DNA of 64,000 nt. Origin: Thermothelomyces thermophilus ATCC 42464. Its lineage: Eukaryota > Ascomycota > Sordariomycetes > Sordariales > Chaetomiaceae. The stretch is from contig NC_016472.1 of the NCBI RefSeq assembly GCF_000226095.1, positions 9,362,001 to 9,426,000 of the forward strand. Direction: 5' to 3'. A program made the position numbers and the translations under genes. Positions 45,127-56,708 of this stretch are shown here, in pieces. The notes beneath the pieces are model-generated. The model worked only from the letters and a program-made list of their open reading frames with translations. It was not told where the DNA came from and searched no databases. Each line of letters opens with the position of its first letter. Position 1 is the stretch's first letter.

Positions 45127-47704
45127 ATGGAGAAGCCGCAGCAACTGCCGACGCTGGGTCAACCGCCCGCCTTCTCGATTTCAGCGATATCGGTGCCAGG
45201 TTCCGTTTCGGCATCTACCATCTACGTGTCGCCAGAAGCCACTGGCCACGAGCAGCATCAGCTACGACAGCCTCATCATCCTCATCATCAAGTTAAACAA
45301 CCGGATCCAGCCAGCGCGCCGCCTCGCCGAGGCCCCAAAAGGGCAGAGCGTGGGGAAACTGGGGTCGCTGGGGAGTCACCGATAATCTGGGGCACCAACT
45401 CTGGGCTGCCGGCCAAGACCAACGGAGAGAGCCGTAACGGCAACGGGTCGAGCTCCGGCCTTGGCACGTCCCCCGAGGGCCGAGACAGTAGCACGGCGTC
45501 CCCAGCGGCTACCACAGAACAACCGAAAAAGAAGCAAAAACGCAACAAGCCGACTTTGTCTTGCTTTGAATGCGTCGAGAGGAAGACCAAGGTACGACAT
45601 TTTCCTCGAATCCTTGAGCTCCTCGGTTTCCACAGCCAGCACCACCAAGGAAGCTGGTCGTGTATTATTGTTCCCTACTCATATGGTCGCTATTTTTGTC
45701 CTTTTTATGGCGCCATGTATCCCTCTGTTTCTTTTCCGTACGATGCCTCTGGTTTCCCTCGGGAGACAACGGGTTAAAGAACCATTGCTCGCACCCGTTC
45801 CCGTACATGTTTACTGATATATGCCGGGTTCAGTGTGACCGAGGGAGACCGCACTGCCTTGCTTGTATGTCGTCTACCTGCTTTGTCGCGACGGAACCGC
45901 TACTAACCTCATTGCAGGCATCAAACGCCAGACAAACTGCGAATATGCCCATGTTGCGAATCTTCTTGAGTATGTATTCCTCCAGCATCGCTCGAGCCGC
46001 GACCTAAAACCTAGGCAGGGAAACCACTCGAAGCGCAACTAATGGCCGCCGGATGACCCGCCCCCCAAAGAAGCGTCCCGGTGGAATCAGCCATGTTATG
46101 CCCAACGCGGCCGACCGCGGCTTCAACGTTGGGCGTCTCAAGGCACTAGGCTCCGTGGCCACGTCCACGGGCCTCCTGTCCAACGTCCCCTACTCCGCCC
46201 CCGGTTCGTCTAACGTCTTTGGCATCGGGTCGGAGCACCCGTTCGCAAACTATTGGACTTGCGAGGGCGGTTTGCCAGAGGTCATCTCCGTTCTCCCCGA
46301 CAAGTTGCAGGCCGACATTCTCCTCAACCGCTATTTCGAGTGCGTCGACCCGGTGTACCCCATGCTCCATCGGCAGACCTTCTACGCAGACTATGAGCAT
46401 TTTTGGTCCTTATCCCGGGCTGAAAAAGACCGCTCCGATGCTGCCTTTGTAGCGCTGATTTTTGTCATGTTGGCGCTGGGGACGCAGTTTGTCACCTCCA
46501 CAAACCCTGCGGAACGCAAGCAGACGGCCGAGTTCTACGCATCCGCGAGTAACCAGGCGCTGCGCATGTGCTCATACCTGAGCACCGCGTCCATCAGGAC
46601 CATCCAAGCGATGGTCCTGATCACGTATTTTCTCATCAATGACAATCATGCATCGGATGGCTGGGCCTTTGCCGGAATCCTGATGCGGCAGGCTTATGCA
46701 ATGGGTTTACACCGCGACCCAAACATCGGTAGGCACATATTTTTCCCACCGATACTATCATGCATGCCTAACTCGGCCACCTTTTCTAGTGGTTCCCGAC
46801 GCATCACCTTTCGAGAAACAACAACGCCGTAAAGTCTGGCAGGCCGTTCTGCTCCAGGACACCTTCCTCACCGTTCTCCTCTCCCTCCCGCCGAACGCCA
46901 CACACACGGACGTCAATGTCGATGACCTGATCGAAGACGACTCGTCTATCGCCTCAGACGACCCCACCGACACGGCTTATATCCGCGGCTCCTGGACGTT
47001 GGCCAACCTGGTGCAGGAAACCATCTGCTCGCCACGCTCACTCGACGTGCCCATCTGCACCACGGCGCGGCACAAGTCCAAGCTGATTGGCGATTTCCGC
47101 GCCGTATACCGCTCCTTCCCGGACGTTTTCCGCTCTTGGGACCCGGATGCCCTGGCCCAGCTCGCCCTTACCAACAAACGCGTCGTCCGTCAGACCCTGT
47201 TCCTCACGAGCAACTACTTTCACAACCTGATGCTCGTGCATGCTTCGGAGAGCCCCGACGTGCCTGTTAATGTTCGCGGGACCCTAGAGGCCGCGCACGA
47301 CGCCATCACGGCTTTTTTTGTCTTGTTCGCGCTGTTCGAGGACGAGGCGAGGGTGTGGTGGGTGTTCAATCATCGTGCTTTTCTGGAGGCATTGTGCATC
47401 GGGAACGTGCTGAGGGAGGTGGCGAGGGAGCCCGGGGCCGAAGAGACCATGGCGAAGGACCCCTTATTCGTTAGGGCCAGGGCAGACATTCGTGAGTTTC
47501 TTTTCTCCTCTGCCCTCCCATAACGTTATATCTCGGCGAGGAGCGGTGATGACGGCAATGGATCGCACGATTTGACCATGAGAACTAACACGCTTTTCAT
47601 GCGCAGATCGGATGATACAAATCATGCAGGTCATGAGCGAAGGCGAGCAAGGGTCGCAGACGGCCCGGACAAGGGTGCAAGTTCTCAGCGAGTTCTTGAT
47701 CTAG
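45127..47704 (+). CDS. Zn2Cys6 transcription factor with fungal-specific TF domain
   Basis: DNA-binding transcription regulator with unknown targets. Six exons, 45127-45591, 45834-45864 (31 bases), 45918-45969, 46019-46728, 46790-47491 and 47607-47704, 685 residues. The zinc cluster is Cys146-Cys149-Cys156-Cys163-Cys166-Cys173 with spacing C-x2-C-x6-C-x6-C-x2-C-x6-C, preceded by the basic KKKQKRNKP; it is encoded across three exons and is only complete after splicing. The 145 residues before it are Ser/Pro/Gln-rich. Behind it are HPFANYWTCEGGLPEVISVL, a dimer or ligand region with LNRYFECVDPVYPMLHRQTF (start of the fungal-specific TF domain) and MVLITYFLINDNHASDGWAF with GLHRDPNI. The last exon ends QVLSEFLI. 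No cluster of metabolic genes lies nearby, so no pathway can be suggested. Confidence 0.9.
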
Positions 47705-48346
47705 GAGAGCGTACTGATCAGGGCCGATAGAAAGGGGGTGGAATCTGGGCCAGCCTTGGTAAAGGTATGTCGAGATTCCAGGTTTGGAGAGTTGATTTCT
47801 CGGGAGACAAAGTAAAAACAGTTTGTCGGGCCTTGTAAGTTGCGTGGGGGTTTCTTCTCTCTGTTTATGTATTTATTTATTTTTTCTTTCTCGTTATGTT
47901 TCCTGGCTGGTGGGTTGAGCGTATATACCGTCCTGTTTCGAGTTACTGTATACATCTGCCTAAGTGTATCTTGAAAAGGTAGCGTATATACTAGTAGCAT
48001 TCTTTGCCCAATGATGGTACTTGGTAGATGTTGATTGTATGAAGTCGGTTCGGCACGCCTTTTGCTAGAGGTTATGATTCGACGGAAACCTTTCATGCCT
48101 GTTGGCTGTGTATGTACTGTACATACACTACACAGATCTGGAACACGACTGCGACTAGCACGGAAAAAGGCAGTGTCCCAAAGCGAATAAAGTCTATTTC
48201 CCCAAACTTTTATTTGGCAACTCAGATGAACATCGCAATGCGTACAAACAAGAACCCCCACCGTTTTAACTTCGCAGCTGATAGCCAAAACCTCTTCAGC
48301 TTCCTCCCCAAACGCGCCGCAGTCTCTAATAAGGAGACCCGAGAAA
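47705..48346. other. Convergent spacer
   Basis: Between the 3' ends of the Zn2Cys6 and TRM4 genes. AT-richer sequence near 47860-47900. A GTACTGTACATAC cluster lies near 48114. No gene seen. Confidence 0.6.
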
Positions 48347-51219
48347 TTAGGTCTTGGGTTCTTCGGCAGCAGCGTCAACCGGATTCTCGGCATCCGCAGC
48401 GCTGGCCCCCTCAGCTTCCTCCTGGACCGTCTCCTCTGCCTCCTCGCCCTCCGCGGCGGGAGCAGCGTCCTTCATCTCTGTATCGGCATCGGCGTCGGCA
48501 GTGGCACTGGCGTCCTTGTCGCCGCCCTCGGCGCCGTTCACCTTCTTGTCCTGCTGCTGCTGCTGCTGCTCCTGCTTCTGGCCCTTGTTGCCGTCCCTCT
48601 GGATGCCCATGTTGATGAGCGGGGTGGTGTCGTTGTAGATGCGCAGCAGCATGGCGCTGCGGTCCTCCTTGGGCAGCATCAGGTTCAGGCTCTGGAAGCT
48701 CTTCCAGAGGGGCAGGGCCATGGTCTCGGAAAAGTCGCCGTCGGTGGCCTCCTTCCCCCCCTTCTCGGGCTCGACGCGCAGGACGCAGCAGCCGAGGCCG
48801 AGGTCGCGCACGCGCTCGCCGATCTCGTCCATGCGCTTCCAGTCGTCGCCGGCGATCTTGGGGAACATCTCGACCAGCAGCTTCTTGAGCGTGGACTTCT
48901 TTCGGAGGACGACGACGCGCTCGTCGCCGACGTAGCCGTGCAGGATCGGCATGCCCTCCGACTGGATGCGCCACCGGCACACGTCGGCCGACGGCGCGTC
49001 CTGCTTGACGTACATCTTGACGCCGCCGTGGACAAACTTGACGCCCCGGCCTTCGTTGTGCACCAGGATGTCGCGCACCAGGGCCGAGGTGTAGTAGATG
49101 GCCTTTGCCGGCTCGCCCAGCGCGTTGCGGACCATGTACCGGTCGGTCGGGAAGCGCGGGGAGATCTTGTAGAACTCGGCGACGTTCTTGATCACCTCGT
49201 GGTCCGGGGGGAGGTATTTGAACGGTTCCTCGTAGGGGCCGTCCGGCTTACGCTTGGGTGGCTCGGGGGGTTGGCCTTGGTTGGTCGGGGTTGCTGCCGC
49301 GGTCGCCGTAGCGGCGGGCGTTGTTGCTACGGACGGCGTGGCCGAGGTTGACCCTGGCGGCTGAGGCGCCGCTGTCGCTTCGTCCTTGACTTCGTTCGAC
49401 GCGCCGGCATTGTCGCCGTTGGTGTGGACTTCTTCGGTGACCTCGGAGTGGGCCTGCTCAGCCTTGACCTCGTCCTTTGGCTCGGTCTCGGCCTCGGCCT
49501 CCGCAGCAGGCGTGGCAGCAGCCGACTCCTCCTTAGCAGGCTCCTCGGACAGCCTCAGCTTCTTTGCGCCGGCCTCTTCCTTGCTCTCCTCCTCGAGCGG
49601 CCGCTTGCCCGCGTTCGCCTTGCCGTCGGCCTTGGAGCTCTGAGGAGCGGGCTGCTTCCTGCTCTCCTCGGGCTTCGCCTTGAACTCTGCTTTCTTGTGC
49701 AGGACGGTGATGAAGAAGCCGCCGGTATCCTGCTGGTGGGCGTAGATGCGCAGGCACCGCTCCAGCGGAAGATCGGCACAGACGCTGTTCGGGCGGGGCG
49801 GGAACATGCTGTCGACGAGACGACCGGGGGCAATGCCGTTCTCGGTGGACTTGGTGTACTCCTCAACCTCCTCCCAGGAGCTCCACATGCGACCTGACTT
49901 GTCCATGATCTGCCACTTGCGCATACCCGGCTTCCGCTTGAGTAGCGGTAGTTGGTCGCTGCAGTCGACGATCTCGATCTTGTCAGGCCCGCCGCACCGC
50001 TCGATCGCGGCGGCCACGACGGACTCGTTCTCGACAGGGTTCATGCTGCAGGTCGAGTAGACGACGCGGCCGCCGGGCTTGAGCATCTGCAAGGCACGGA
50101 CGAGGATCCTAATTTGCGTGAGATGCAGGCCCAAGGCGTTGCCGGGGGTCCAGTCCTTCCACAGGTTGATGTTCTTGCGGAGGGTACCGTCGCCGGAGCA
50201 GGGGACATCGGCCAGGATGCGGTCGAACTTGAGGTAGCCGGGCTTGTCCGGGTTTTCGGGATTCGGTATCCTGAGCGGGGGGTACATGGTGGCGTCGTGG
50301 TTGGTGACAATCATGTTGGGCGACGACAGGCGCTTCAGCTGGTGGATGAGCATGTGGCTGCGCTTGTAGTCGGCATCGTTGGCAATGAGCAAGCCGGTGG
50401 CCCGGCCGTCGTCGCCGGGGTCGGCCTCCAGCCGCGCGGCTTCGTCCTCCTCCTGGGCATCGTCGTCGTCCTTGGGCGCGTCGGCGGAAAAGGAGCGGAT
50501 GACCTTGCGGATGCGAGCCTCCTCGCCGCGGTGGATCATCTCGAGAAGCTGGGCGGCCTTGCTGCCGGGAGCGGCGCAGAGATCGAGGACGGTCATGCCC
50601 GGCTTGACATCCAGGAGCAGGGGCGGAATCATGCTCACCACCTCCTGCCTGCTGATGTTGCCCACGCTCGTCTCGGACACTAGGAACTTCTGGAAGGCGG
50701 CGAAGGGAGGGAACTTGCGGATCACATTTTTCGGGGTGGTCATGGTCCAGGCGAGCGAGTCGGGGTACCAGGGGACGGCCGTCGGGGGCGCGACGGCGAC
50801 GCCCTCGTGGGTGATGCGGGTGATCTCGGGAATGTACCGCGTCTGGAGCAGGCGCTTGACGGCGAGAGCGTGGCCTTTGGAGCCGCAGAAGCGGAAACTG
50901 TTAGGCAAGTCTCTCCGCAGGGCGGCCCAGAACTCGGCCCTCTCGTCCTCGGGCAGGTCGATCAACGAGTTGTAGTACTGTTCTAGTTTTCTGTTCTCCT
51001 TGACTATCTGCGGGTACGTCTGGTAGGGGCGGTGGTCCCCGCGATTGTCGCGGCCACCTCCCCCTCCACGGCCGCCGCCGCCGCCGCCGCCGCCGCGGTG
51101 TCCCTGCCGTCGAGTGTCAGAAACAAAGAACGATACCAGAAAGCAGAAGAGTAAATAAATAAACAGTAAAGAAATAGAATAAGGTCTGATCAATGCCCTA
51201 CCTTTTTCCCGCGTCCCAT
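48347..51219 (-). CDS. TRM4: tRNA (cytosine-5)-methyltransferase TRM4/NCL1 (NSUN2 type)
   Basis: Nuclear RNA m5C methyltransferase that modifies several cytosines in tRNA. Two exons, 51219-51202 (18 bases, MGRGKK) and 51103-48347, 924 residues. After a Gly/Arg-rich stretch comes YQTYPQIVKENRKLEQYYNS, the classic TRM4 N-terminus, then AVPWYPDSLAWTM, the SAM site VLDLCAAPGSKAAQLLEMI, the catalytic DVPCSGDGTLRKN (about residue 308) and YSTCSMNPVENE (about 358), each with its conserved Cys. WKDWTPGNALGLHLTQIRIL lies between. The C-terminal part has a long charged, Ala/Glu/Thr-rich linker (about 490-620), then PFKYLPPDHEVIKNVAEFYK and a further RNA-binding-like region, and ends in an acidic low-complexity tail. 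Length is greater than yeast Trm4, mostly because of linker and tail. Confidence 0.95.
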
Positions 51220-51970
51220 GACCGCGGAATTGAAATAGGAAGAAATGAAAGAGAGCCGGTTGGTGAAGACGGTCGCAAGGCGCTCCAATCGCATAGAGGT
51301 TGGCTGCGCTGACCAGAGGAAAAAAATGGCGGCAACGCCCGAGATGCGATGCTGCAAGATGTGGGGGTGGGGAAGCTTGTGTAGTGTAATAATCTCTGCT
51401 TATCTCGGTGGGGGCTTGACGTTCCACATCAAGGCCCGTTAGTTATTCCTAACGTTACTCCGTAACTTATTACTACTACAACTACAGAGTAAGTTACGCA
51501 GTACAGAGCAGCGTGCGGAGGTATCCGTATAAAATTATAGGTCCTTTATGTATGTACGTACTACGTAGGTACCCTCGTACTACATTAAAGTGAGCAAGGA
51601 AAGCGAGACTGCAATTCAAAAGCCAATCCGGCGCTACTGCAGGATTCTAGCACTACCCAGAGCTTAGAGATGCTTTCTCTGGGGTTTTCAATCTGGTCCG
51701 CACAGGATATTTGATTGAACTTGGCGGGCAGCCTGGCAGCTATTGGAGAACGGTGACCGTCTGTCGGTGATTATCCCTTGTCGGTCCATCAGCGCAAGCG
51801 CCGCAGCGCGTGGAAAAGCTAACGGGGAAGTAAAGGATGATGAGAACGGAGGCGCCTACATAGTCGGTCCGAGTAATTATACATTCTCGTTCGTTTTACT
51901 GTACAGTACTCCGTACACACGTAGGGCAGCATGCTGCCAGCCCTACGGAGAACCCCCCCCCCCACCTTCT
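51220..51970. other. Spacer with two TACTCCGTA palindromes
   Basis: Contains the TRM4 promoter and the MTG2 3' region. GTTACTCCGTAAC lies at 51454-51466 and GTACTCCGTAC at 51906-51916; a TATGTATGTACGTAC piece lies near 51549. No gene seen. Confidence 0.65.
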
Positions 51971-53704
51971 TCAACCATCCAGCAGCCCAACCGCCCAGTG
52001 CACCACCCGGTCCACGCCCTGTCCGTTGATGGCGCTAACGGGAATCGCGGCGCAGTTGCGCGTCCAGGCGCCCTCGACGCCGCTGGGATGCTTCTCGTCC
52101 CCGCGGCTGATGGCCGCGAGGTAGTCCCTCAGCTCGTGGAAGTTATCCTGCGTGTTGGGCAGGTCCGCCTTGGTCGCGACGACGAACCACGGCTTGCCCG
52201 CGATGTGCAGGCCGCCCGCGTCCACCCGGGGCGCGTCGTAGTCCTCCCCGGCCAGGTGGCTCGGCCAGAAGGTGGAGTCCTCGGCGTCGGTGCCCGCGGC
52301 GGCGCTCCAGTCGATGGCCGCCTGCCGCTTGCGCTCGCGCTCCTCCTCCTCGCGCATCTGCGCGTACAGCCCGACCTCGGTCCACAGCGCCCTGAGCGCC
52401 GCCACCGCGTTGCCCGCGCCCAGGTCCAGCACGAACGCCAGCACGCCCGCGCGCTCGACGTGCCGCAGGAAGGCGATCCCGAGGCCCTTGTCCAGGTGCG
52501 CGCCCTCGATCAGGCCCGGGATGTCGGCGATGGTGAAGCGCGTGCGGCGCTCGAGCTCGGGCTGCTGCTGCGAGCCCGACGAGATATCAAACGAGTCCTC
52601 CGGGCCTCCTCCGTAGACGCCGACGCCGGACACGCGGCGGTAGCTGGTCAGCAGCGGGCGGCCCTTGTTGTTGTCGAGCACGACGGTGCCGATGTTGGGC
52701 TGCAGCGTGGTGAAGGCCCAGTCGCCCACCCGGGTGCGGCTGTTGCTGACGGAGCGGAGGAGGGTGCTCTTGCCCGCGTTCGGCAGCCCGACCAGGCCGA
52801 CGTCTGCGAGGAGCTTGAGCTCCAGCTCGATCTCCATCGATATGGCGCGCTCGCCCCTCGTCGCGAACATTGGCTTCGGCGTCCCCTTGGTGACGAAGTG
52901 GGGGTTCCCTAGCCCGCCCAGCCCTCCTACGGCGAGCAATATCGGCCGCGGGGTGGGCCGTGAGAGGTCGAGATGGATTGGCGCCTTGGGCTGGTGAAGC
53001 AACCGCTCGCGATGCGGTAGCGGCGGCAGCTCAAGTCTCTTCATGTCGGAGGAGGACATGCCGGGGTACAGCAGCCATTTGGCGCGGTCCGGATCCTCTA
53101 CCGGCTCCCCGTCCGGTCCTTCCTCCACCGGCTGTGTGTCCCTCGAGACCCGCCTCTTTCGCTTGGACAAAAACCGGCTCTCGGCCTCCGGATCGTCGCG
53201 GCTCAGCTCTCGGACGACTGTCCCGACCGGCACCGCGATGACAACGTCCTCTCCGCGCTGACCCGACCTGGAGCTGCCCATGCCGCTCTTGCCCTTGCCC
53301 GCGCGCACCACCTTCCTCCGCGCCAGCTTGTGCAGCGACGTCTCTCCGTGAACTGCCTGTATGTAAATGTTGCCGCCGTGCCCGCCATCGCCACCGTTGG
53401 CAGGTCCATCGTCCATGAAAGCTTCGCGCATGAACGAGATGCAGCCGTGGCCGCCGGCGCCGGCGTGGAGGGTCAGCCTCGCCTTGTCGGCAAAGTTGGA
53501 CATGGAGTAGTCGTCCGGGGCCGGGTTCAGCCGGGATCGGGGCCGGTCATAAGAGTCGGTCGGCGTCGAGGCCTCGGTGCTGCTTCGTCGGACGCCGCAA
53601 AGTGCCGCGGCGAGGCTCGAGCGGGAGACGCCATTGGGGGGAAACAGTGACGGGTAGAGAAAAGGAAGAATTATCCGCGGGCTTCGCGGGTTCCGGCACG
53701 CCAT
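51971..53704 (-). CDS. MTG2: Mitochondrial Obg-family GTPase MTG2
   Basis: GTPase needed for assembly of the large mitochondrial ribosomal subunit in yeast. One exon, 577 residues. The first 60 residues are rich in Arg/Ser and hydrophobic residues (RIILPFLYPSLFPPNGVSRS), which fits mitochondrial import. The Obg domain begins at FADKARLTLHAGAGGHGCIS with its Gly-rich turns (NGGDGGHGGNIYIQA) and runs to about residue 290, interrupted by a charged insert. The GTPase domain has G1 GLPNAGKST near 305, a TTLQPNIGTV switch, G3 DIPGLIEGAHLDKGLG and the base-binding TKAD (VVATKADLPN). A Ser/Gln-rich insert sits between switch and G3. Codon use and single-exon structure are unremarkable. Confidence 0.95.
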   Translation of the reverse strand: MACRNPRSPRIILPFLYPSLFPPNGVSRSSLAAALCGVRRSSTEASTPTDSYDRPRSRLNPAPDDYSMSNFADKARLTLHAGAGGHGCISFMREAFMDDGPANGGDGGHGGNIYIQAVHGETSLHKLARRKVVRAGKGKSGMGSSRSGQRGEDVVIAVPVGTVVRELSRDDPEAESRFLSKRKRRVSRDTQPVEEGPDGEPVEDPDRAKWLLYPGMSSSDMKRLELPPLPHRERLLHQPKAPIHLDLSRPTPRPILLAVGGLGGLGNPHFVTKGTPKPMFATRGERAISMEIELELKLLADVGLVGLPNAGKSTLLRSVSNSRTRVGDWAFTTLQPNIGTVVLDNNKGRPLLTSYRRVSGVGVYGGGPEDSFDISSGSQQQPELERRTRFTIADIPGLIEGAHLDKGLGIAFLRHVERAGVLAFVLDLGAGNAVAALRALWTEVGLYAQMREEEERERKRQAAIDWSAAAGTDAEDSTFWPSHLAGEDYDAPRVDAGGLHIAGKPWFVVATKADLPNTQDNFHELRDYLAAISRGDEKHPSGVEGAWTRNCAAIPVSAINGQGVDRVVHWAVGLLDG

Positions 53705-55898
53705 TCTCGGTTATTGTACTTGCCGCATCGATGTCTCGGTCGCATAGCCCTCTCTTCCTCGCCAAACGCTGCTGGGCAAAAAGGTCAAGAGCCCATTTGA
53801 GTTGGATAAGTGAATTTGAGCAGGGGGGTTGTCATGCGATAAGATAAGGCTCCCTGCACTACTGCACTGCTGCGCAGGTGCTCAGGCCGCCACCCAGAGG
53901 AGATGCGTTAAGTGCGCCCGGCCGAAGCCGAGCGAGCTCTCGGGGGGGAAGGAGCGCCGCAAAGCGCCGCAAACGGTCGGTTGGCCGGTCCGTCCCATCT
54001 TGTTTCGATCGATTTCGGTTTTTCGACTTGCACACCTTCTCGCACACACACAAAAATTTGCAGCTTTTTATTTTCCCTTTTTCAACAACGGCCTGCGTTT
54101 CCACTATTATTTATTTGATTCTGCACTCCTCTACACTACATCCGTACCGTACTGTGTACATACTTACTCCCCGCAAAACGCCCCATCGCCCTCCCCGCCT
54201 CTGCCTCTCGGCAAGGTAGGAAAGGCAAGGATTCGGGTTGCGCTGTTCCATGCGGGTGCTTCTCCCGCGCCACGCCCAAGCGGGTGTGGCCCGCAATTCG
54301 TGCTTTTCTTCGGTCTGCCGCTCGGAGCGCTGGCCCCCTCCGCCGCCCAACATGCGGTCGGTCAGCAGCCGAAAAGTGGTTGAGCCGCTCCCGGGTGCCC
54401 AACCCACACCAGCTGGGCGAGCCGAGGACGAGGGTTGCCGGACACTCGATCTTGGTGTGCAGGTAGTGTACAAGATCGCTGCTCGATTGGCTTGCATATT
54501 TCACCCTGTGACTTGAAACGAGAGATCTTTTTGCTTTCGTGCTTCCCCCCGATCTCTCTCTCTCTCTCGCTCTCTCGTGATCTCCTGACAATCACCTTCT
54601 CCACAACCCCGACCTCCTCTTTTTGGCCAGGATCCGTCAGAGGCAGGATGGCTGTTTCGTACAGGGCGGATTCATTCCTCCATGACTACTAGTATGGATC
54701 TCTTGGTACCTAGCTTCCTCTGTCTGGCCTGATGCGTCTTCCCACTGCCATCTGTCACCCCTTTCCCCGCAAACGCGCGACACAACGTGGGAGGACGGGA
54801 CCATCTCCATCGCTCGTCGCTCTCGATCCCAGAGTGACAGACGCAAATCATTTCCGTCCACCTGCCACTTTGCGGCTGCAATAAGCCTCCACCCCACCGG
54901 ACGACGCGGGCGTGAACAACAACGCAAGAACTGGCTGAGGTTTAGTTAACTGGGCCCCGCCGAAACCCAGCGCGTCGTGGGACTGGCTGATTCCGGCATT
55001 GGGCCGCTGCAAGCTGCAGACCAATGCTGCCAAAGGCCTGCATTCGAGCCACGACACATTCTCCAGTCTAAACGTGGTTAAGCCCGCCTTGGTTTGTGCG
55101 AGCGCCCCCGTCTCTGGCCCGCCTCCCCCAAGTCGGACGACACCTCCTCCTGCGACGCCCTGCTTCGTTCTGCTCCGTCGTTCTGCTCCGTCGTGCTGCA
55201 TCCTTGACCACTGTCCACCATAGAGAGCTCCTCGCTGTCCCCAGGGCGCTCCCTGACTCGACACCGGCTGCTGCAACTCCTCCCCTCTCTCTCTCTTCTC
55301 CCTCTCTCGCTGCCCCGAGAGACGTGGTGTTCTGGTCCTGCTGGCTGCTCCTGTGCCCCCTTCTTTGTCTACGCCATCCAGCACACGACGACGCACGACG
55401 CACGACGCACGACACACGACGCACGAACTGCAGCTAATTTGTCCCCCTCCTCTTCGCCTGTATCGACGCCCTACTGCTGCCGTTCGACTCCCGTCCCCCT
55501 TCTTTGCGTGCTCTCTCTAGTCCAGGTCAGTTCATCAGTCCATCCACGCCCTCCTCCTCTTCCCATCCCTCTGTCGCCTTGCTACCCAGCGCCGCCGCCG
55601 CCGCCGCCGCCGCTGTCTGCGTGTTCCCTATCATCTGGCGCTCTGTCCTTCCACCCCATCTCTTGCTAGCCTTCCCTCCTCTGCCATTGCGTCTCCCTCC
55701 TTCTCTTATTCTGGGCTGGACCCCGGAATATCTCACCGCTCATGACCCAGGCCATGACTACTCTACGCATGTCAGCCTTCTTCCCTGTATCACTAGGTTT
55801 GAGGCTTGGTGGTGTTTTTGTTTTTGCTTTTTTGCTTCCCCTCCGTTACACATGATCCGACGACACCTCCCACACGTCCAGGCACGAGCGCTAAAACC
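53705..55898. other. Divergent promoter region with long leader
   Basis: MTG2 and the Cys-motif gene point away from this 2.2-kb spacer. The right part (about 55100-55898) is C/T-rich and has GTTCTGCTCCGTC repeats near 55168 and a CGACGCA minisatellite near 55385-55425. A spliced leader is plausible (donor-like GTCAGT near 55526, acceptor-like CGTCCAG just before 55881) but unproven. Confidence 0.5.
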
Positions 55899-56708
55899 AT
55901 GTATTCCAGAGACTACACCTCCCCCAAGTCCCGGAAAGGGGTCGTCAGGATGGACCCGGACTGCGCCATCTGTCACGCTCCGGCCTCCCTCGCCTGCGAC
56001 TGCGAGGCGAAGGGCCTGGAGGTCGCCGTGAGGCAAGCCGAGAATCGAATGATGCAGTCGATATATAATGATATACGGTAAGCGAACTCTCTCCCTCTCA
56101 AGCTGCCCCTGGCTTCGATCTTGTGACAACATCATGAAGAAACCAACTAGCATGCTGACTTCCCCATCTCAAGATCATGGGTACGAGCTCATGCACAGGA
56201 CTACATCCTCCAATACTTCCAACTTCTCACAGAGCGACGCAAAGCGGCCCACGCTCAACACCTCGAACGCCTCTCGGCGCACTCGTATCATTATTACCAC
56301 GCGCCGCCGCACCCCAACGAGATCTCGGCCGCCCAGGCCCAGCTGAAGCGAGGCATTGACGAAGACTGGCAAGCGTCGGTGCAACGCTATCCCGAAGTGC
56401 TCGAGTACTTCTTCAGCCTGGTGGAACTGACCCTCCCCGACGACAACGAGCAAGCCGTCAAGGACCCGCCCCTCAGCGCCCTTAGCGGGCCGCGAAAGGG
56501 GGCCCGGCGTGTCGGTGGCGGCGGCGCTACAACCGTCGCGAGCGGGCCCAGCCTTGCTGCTCACGAGAGAGACTTGCCCATGCCTCGGCGTACCCCACCA
56601 CCGCTCGAGCCCCTGCGTGAGAGGAGGACTCCGGGCCCGAGAGAGCGGAGGCAGTCCTATGGGAGACCGCCCCCGCCCCCGCCGTCGTACTACCCGCCGC
56701 CTTATTGA
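55899..56708 (+). CDS. Unknown protein with N-terminal Cys motif
   Basis: I cannot assign a function. Two exons, 55899-56077 and 56174-56708, 237 residues; the intron ends in CAAG, with a GCTGAC branch site 18 bases upstream, and the junction gives YNDIRSWVRAHAQDYI. Near the N-terminus DPDCAICHAPASLACDCEAK gives C-x2-C-x8-C-x-C, which could bind one metal ion. It is followed by amphipathic helices (GLEVAVRQAENRMMQSIYND; YILQYFQLLTERRKAAHAQH), a His/Tyr stretch (SYHYYHAPPHP), and another helical segment (DEDWQASVQRYPEVLEYFFS). The last 80 residues are Arg/Pro-rich, ending in PPPPPPSYYPPPY. GC-biased codons and an in-phase intron support a real gene. The order of blocks feels familiar from other filamentous ascomycetes, but I cannot name it. 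Confidence 0.72.

Noticed and set aside
45127-47704. Secondary-metabolite cluster around the Zn2Cys6 regulator
   Set aside because: Neighbours are housekeeping genes (TatD hydrolase, TRM4, MTG2); no biosynthetic enzymes.
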